Positions 5,376-7,719 of a DNA stretch of 7,719 nt are shown in pieces; within the stretch, counting starts at the first letter, position 1, and each line of letters opens with the position of its first letter. The notes beneath the pieces were generated by a model. The model ran no database searches. It was not told where the DNA came from and saw only the letters and a program-made list of their open reading frames with translations. Made by a program: the position numbers and the translations under genes. This DNA comes from Sulfurimonas sp. (GTDB taxonomy: Bacteria; Campylobacterota; Campylobacteria; Campylobacterales; Sulfurimonadaceae): positions 1 to 7,719 of the forward strand of contig JAGGWE010000008.1 in the NCBI GenBank assembly GCA_021157665.1. The letters run 5' to 3'.

Positions 5376-6507
5376 CTAAACACTCCTTGATTCTACTTAA
5401 TGCTTCTTTTGTTTTTTCTTCATTTTCTACCAGTGCAATTCTGATGTAATCTTTCCCAGGATTTTCACCTTTTGCATCTTCTCTTGCTAAAAATTCCCCT
5501 GGTAAAACTTTTACATTGTACTTTTCATAAAGTCTTACTGTAAAATCTATGGCATGTGGAACTTTCATCCAGATATAAAATGTGGCATGTGGAATATCTG
5601 TACCTAAAATCTCTTTTGCTATTTCAAAGTTCTTTTTATAAATTTTACGAGAAACCTCAACATGAGCCTCATCTAACCAAGCTGCTGCTGCTGCACTTTG
5701 AAGCGGTATAGGTGAAGCACAACCAATATAAGTTCTATACTTCATATACTCTTTTAAAATTTTCTCATCACCTGCGATAAAACCATTTCTAAGTCCAGGT
5801 GCAGATGAGCGTTTTGAGATAGAATTAATCACTAACATATTTTTAAATGTTGTATTTCCCACATGCCAAGATGCTTCTAAAAGTGAAGGGATTGGCTTGT
5901 CTGTATAAATCTCGCTGTAACACTCATCATTTAGTAAAACAAAATCATGTTTAAGGGCTAGAAAAACCCACTCACCTAACTCATCTAATGTTAAAACCGA
6001 TGAAGTTGGGTTGTTCGGAAAGTTTAAAATCACTAAGTCACATGCCGAGAGTTGCTCTTCATCTATCTCAGGTTTGAAGTTATTTTCCTCTGTAAGATTT
6101 AGATGAATTGTTTTAGAACGAGTAGCAATGGCTGCCCCCTCATAAATCTGATAAAAAGGGTTTGTAAATGCCATAACTGGCTCTTTTACATCAAAAAGTA
6201 AAAACTGAGGAAAGTTAAAAAGAACCTCACGAGTTCCAAAAGTTGGAATGATTTGAGCATCACTTAATTCAGTATTAAATCTCTTTTTAAAAAACTCTCT
6301 TTGAGCCTCTCTAAGATTTACTTCACCAGAAGTTTTAGGATACTTTCTTAATAAATCAGTATTTTTAGATAACGAATCCTGAATAAACTGAGGTGTCTCA
6401 AACTGAGGTTCACCAATAGTTAAAACAGAAGATTTATACTCAGAATTTGGTGTAACATTTCGCAACAAATTATTTAGTTTTTCAAATGGATATGGTTCAA
6501 AAGTCAT
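5368..6507 (-). CDS. dapC: PLP-dependent class I/II aminotransferase, probable succinyldiaminopimelate transaminase
   Basis: This cytoplasmic fold-type I PLP enzyme probably makes N-succinyl-L,L-diaminopimelate in the meso-diaminopimelate/lysine pathway. In the 379-residue product counted from ATG 6507, NFPNNPT is at 162-168, the cofactor Asp and Tyr are in LLNDECYSEIY (D194, Y197), the Schiff-base Lys is in SISKRSSAPGLR (K232), and the carboxylate-binding Arg is in YIRIALV (R356). All hallmark residues are present. The substrate is inferred from context: murC lies two genes downstream, and from memory an aminotransferase adjoins murC in Helicobacter pylori, near dapD. Other class I aminotransferases share these motifs. 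I prefer ATG 6507 over GTG 6519, which lacks a Shine-Dalgarno site; a modest GAAG precedes the ATG. It is first in the operon, behind a TATAAT box. Confidence 0.8.
   Translation of the reverse strand: MTFEPYPFEKLNNLLRNVTPNSEYKSSVLTIGEPQFETPQFIQDSLSKNTDLLRKYPKTSGEVNLREAQREFFKKRFNTELSDAQIIPTFGTREVLFNFPQFLLFDVKEPVMAFTNPFYQIYEGAAIATRSKTIHLNLTEENNFKPEIDEEQLSACDLVILNFPNNPTSSVLTLDELGEWVFLALKHDFVLLNDECYSEIYTDKPIPSLLEASWHVGNTTFKNMLVINSISKRSSAPGLRNGFIAGDEKILKEYMKYRTYIGCASPIPLQSAAAAAWLDEAHVEVSRKIYKKNFEIAKEILGTDIPHATFYIWMKVPHAIDFTVRLYEKYNVKVLPGEFLAREDAKGENPGKDYIRIALVENEEKTKEALSRIKECLGE
5383..5388 (-). promoter_or_regulatory. Ribosome-binding site deciding a GTG start
   Basis: AAGGAG reads on the minus strand inside the last codons of the aminotransferase gene, 7 nt before GTG 5375. 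It is the strongest Shine-Dalgarno match in the minus-strand operon and confirms the 8-nt gene overlap. Confidence 0.8.
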
Positions 6508-6536
6508 AGTTTTCTTCACTTTGTTAAATTAATCTA

Positions 6537-6542
6537 ATTATA
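6537..6542 (-). promoter_or_regulatory. Candidate -10 box for the minus-strand aminotransferase-murC operon
   Basis: A perfect TATAAT reads on the minus strand, 30 nt before ATG 6507, and would give a leader of roughly 20-25 nt. No -35 match is evident at the usual distance. The upstream DNA is T-rich (ATTTTCGA), which is typical of Campylobacterota sigma-70 promoters. Transcription starting near 6530 would leave little room for a ribosome site ahead of GTG 6519. Confidence 0.6.
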
Positions 6543-6565
6543 TCGAAAATTCATAAGAGATGTAT

Positions 6566-6603
6566 TAATATTATTTTTATGTATAATGTCATCAATAATA
6601 TTA
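6566..6603. repeat. Two copies of the 8-bp palindrome TAATATTA flanking a -10 box
   Basis: TAATATTA occurs at 6566-6573 and again at 6596-6603, exactly 30 bp apart, which is about three helical turns. Each copy is its own reverse complement. The pair brackets the plus-strand -10 box at 6582-6587, and the first copy also lies upstream of the minus-strand promoter. It could be a repressor operator pair. In DNA this AT-rich a chance match is also plausible. Confidence 0.35.
6582..6587 (+). promoter_or_regulatory. Candidate -10 box for the phosphohexomutase gene
   Basis: A perfect TATAAT lies 37 nt upstream of ATG 6625, preceded by the T-rich stretch TTATTTTTATG. No TTGACA-like -35 is visible. 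The predicted transcript start is near 6594, giving a leader of about 30 nt that includes the AAGGAA ribosome site at 6614-6619. Confidence 0.6.
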
Positions 6604-6624
6604 CATAGCAATCAAGGAAATACA

Positions 6625-7719
6625 ATGAGCATCTACAGAGAATACGACATAAGAGGAATCTACGAGAAAGAGTTAAATGAGCAGAGTGTAACTCGTATCG
6701 GTTATGTATTGGCTTCAAAAATCAAAGGTGAATATGTAGCGGTTGGTTATGATGCTAGAAGTCACTCGCCTATCCTTTTTGAATATCTTGTAGCTGGACT
6801 TAATGCTGGTGGTAAAAAAGTTCTAGGGATGGGGCTTGTACCTACTCCTGTTAACTATTTTACTAATTATCAAGACTGGGATGGGATTACTCCTGATGCT
6901 TCTGTTATGATTACTGGTTCACATAACCCTAGTGAGTATAATGGTTTTAAAATTACAGTTGATAAAGCACCTTTTTTTAGTGATGATATTTATGCTCTTG
7001 GTCGTGAATGTGAAGCTATGGATTCAATCCCACATGCCAAGAGTCGTGAAGTCACTGAGATAGACGCAGTTACAAAATATGTTGACTTTATTGTTGGAGA
7101 ATTTCAACACTTAAAAGGGATGGATACTAAAATCGCTTATGATTGTGGAAATGGTGTAGCGGGTGTTGTTACTGAAGATATTTTCTCTCGTTTAGAACTT
7201 AAAACAACAGGTTTATATATTGAACCAGATGGAACTTTTCCAAATCATCATCCAGACCCATCAGATGAGCATAATTTACAAGATGTTAAAAAACTTTTAG
7301 CAGATGGTAATGACATAGCTTTTGCCTACGATGGTGATGCAGATAGAATCGCAGTTTTGACTCATAAGAACAATATCAAGGGCGATATGATGGCTCTTTT
7401 ATACTCTATGAAAATGGATAAGCCAACTGTTATTGGTGAAGTTAAATGTTCTCAAGTTATGTACGATGAACTTACTCGTCGTGGTTGTAAAGCTATCATG
7501 TACAAAACTGGACACTCAAATCTAAAGGTAAAAATGAAAGAAACAGGTGCTGACTTAGCATGTGAAGTTTCAGGACATGTATTTTTCAAAAATCGCTACT
7601 TTGGTTATGATGATGCAATCTATGCAACCCTTAGAATGTTAGAATTAATCCACGATGGAATTGACTTAGATGCAGAGTTAGCAAAACTTCCAAAAGTGTT
7701 CTCAACGGAAGAGATTAAA
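6625..7719 (+). CDS. algC: Phosphomannomutase/phosphoglucomutase (AlgC/ManB type), 3'-truncated by window edge
   Basis: This enzyme interconverts hexose 6- and 1-phosphates (mannose and/or glucose), feeding sugar nucleotides for lipopolysaccharide and other envelope glycans; it acts in the cytoplasm. The 365 residues present begin MSIYREYDIRGIYE. The active-site loop TGSHNPSEYNG carries the phosphoserine (S99). The metal loop is DGDADR (236-241), and the sugar-specificity loop is EVSGHVFFKNRYFGYDD (314-330), close to the AlgC pattern. The residue before that Glu, usually Gly, is Cys (C313). The frame is open at the right edge; family length (about 455-460) implies that roughly 90 residues, mainly the phosphate-binding C-terminal domain, are missing. 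AAGGAA precedes ATG 6625. The gene diverges from the cell-wall operon across a 117-nt promoter region. The symbols manB and algC are both used for this family. Confidence 0.93.
   Translation, partial: MSIYREYDIRGIYEKELNEQSVTRIGYVLASKIKGEYVAVGYDARSHSPILFEYLVAGLNAGGKKVLGMGLVPTPVNYFTNYQDWDGITPDASVMITGSHNPSEYNGFKITVDKAPFFSDDIYALGRECEAMDSIPHAKSREVTEIDAVTKYVDFIVGEFQHLKGMDTKIAYDCGNGVAGVVTEDIFSRLELKTTGLYIEPDGTFPNHHPDPSDEHNLQDVKKLLADGNDIAFAYDGDADRIAVLTHKNNIKGDMMALLYSMKMDKPTVIGEVKCSQVMYDELTRRGCKAIMYKTGHSNLKVKMKETGADLACEVSGHVFFKNRYFGYDDAIYATLRMLELIHDGIDLDAELAKLPKVFSTEEIK

Noticed and set aside
5204..5449. Plus-strand open frame across the aminotransferase/helical-protein junction
   Set aside because: It is antisense to two well-supported genes. 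Its hydrophobic look comes from reading acidic helix codons on the opposite strand.
1..7719. A new defence, secretion or mobile system
   Set aside because: All genes fit core metabolism, cell wall or electron transport; there are no integrases, transposases, terminal repeats, spacer arrays or composition breaks. The SycD-like pattern in one gene is a single repeat without secretion neighbours.

Overview
The window reads as an AT-rich bacterial chromosome segment from the Campylobacterota (former Epsilonproteobacteria), most likely a free-living Sulfurimonas-like lineage. This rests on codon use, tightly packed overlapping genes, a good -10 box without a clear -35 box, and a gene order around murC that resembles what I remember from Helicobacter and Campylobacter. 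The genus is inference. I see no mobile element, phage gene, CRISPR array, rRNA or tRNA.

Layout. Positions 1-2726 (+) hold a compact operon: the 3' part of metX (homoserine O-acyltransferase, start outside the window), xseB (exonuclease VII small subunit), a nitrilase-fold protein that has lost catalytic residues, and a small ThiF/MoeB-like adenylation-domain protein. These genes overlap or lie within 2 nt of each other. Positions 2744-6507 (-) hold a second compact operon. In transcription order it contains a DapC-like aminotransferase, an all-helical protein of unknown function with a TPR-like stretch, murC, a small two-helix membrane protein, and a lipoprotein cytochrome c. The two operons converge with only 17 nt between stop codons, and an imperfect hairpin spans that junction. 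A 117-nt divergent control region (6508-6624) separates the second operon from an AlgC/ManB-type phosphohexomutase (+) that runs off the right end.

How the genes fit together. The aminotransferase (probable meso-diaminopimelate/lysine branch) and MurC (UDP-MurNAc to L-alanine ligation) both feed peptidoglycan synthesis, and the phosphohexomutase supplies sugar-1-phosphates for envelope glycans. MetX acts on the homoserine branch of the same aspartate family. The rest of the window is mostly ordinary core genome.

The less ordinary items are: the nitrilase-fold protein apparently without its Cys and Lys, coupled by an ATGA overlap to an E1-like protein without zinc-site cysteines; three consecutive non-ATG starts (GTG, TTG, GTG) in the murC operon; a Val/Glu/Lys linker with an 11-residue repeat in the cytochrome; and a pair of identical 8-bp palindromes around the mutase -10 box. 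I do not see convincing evidence of a new defence or mobile system.
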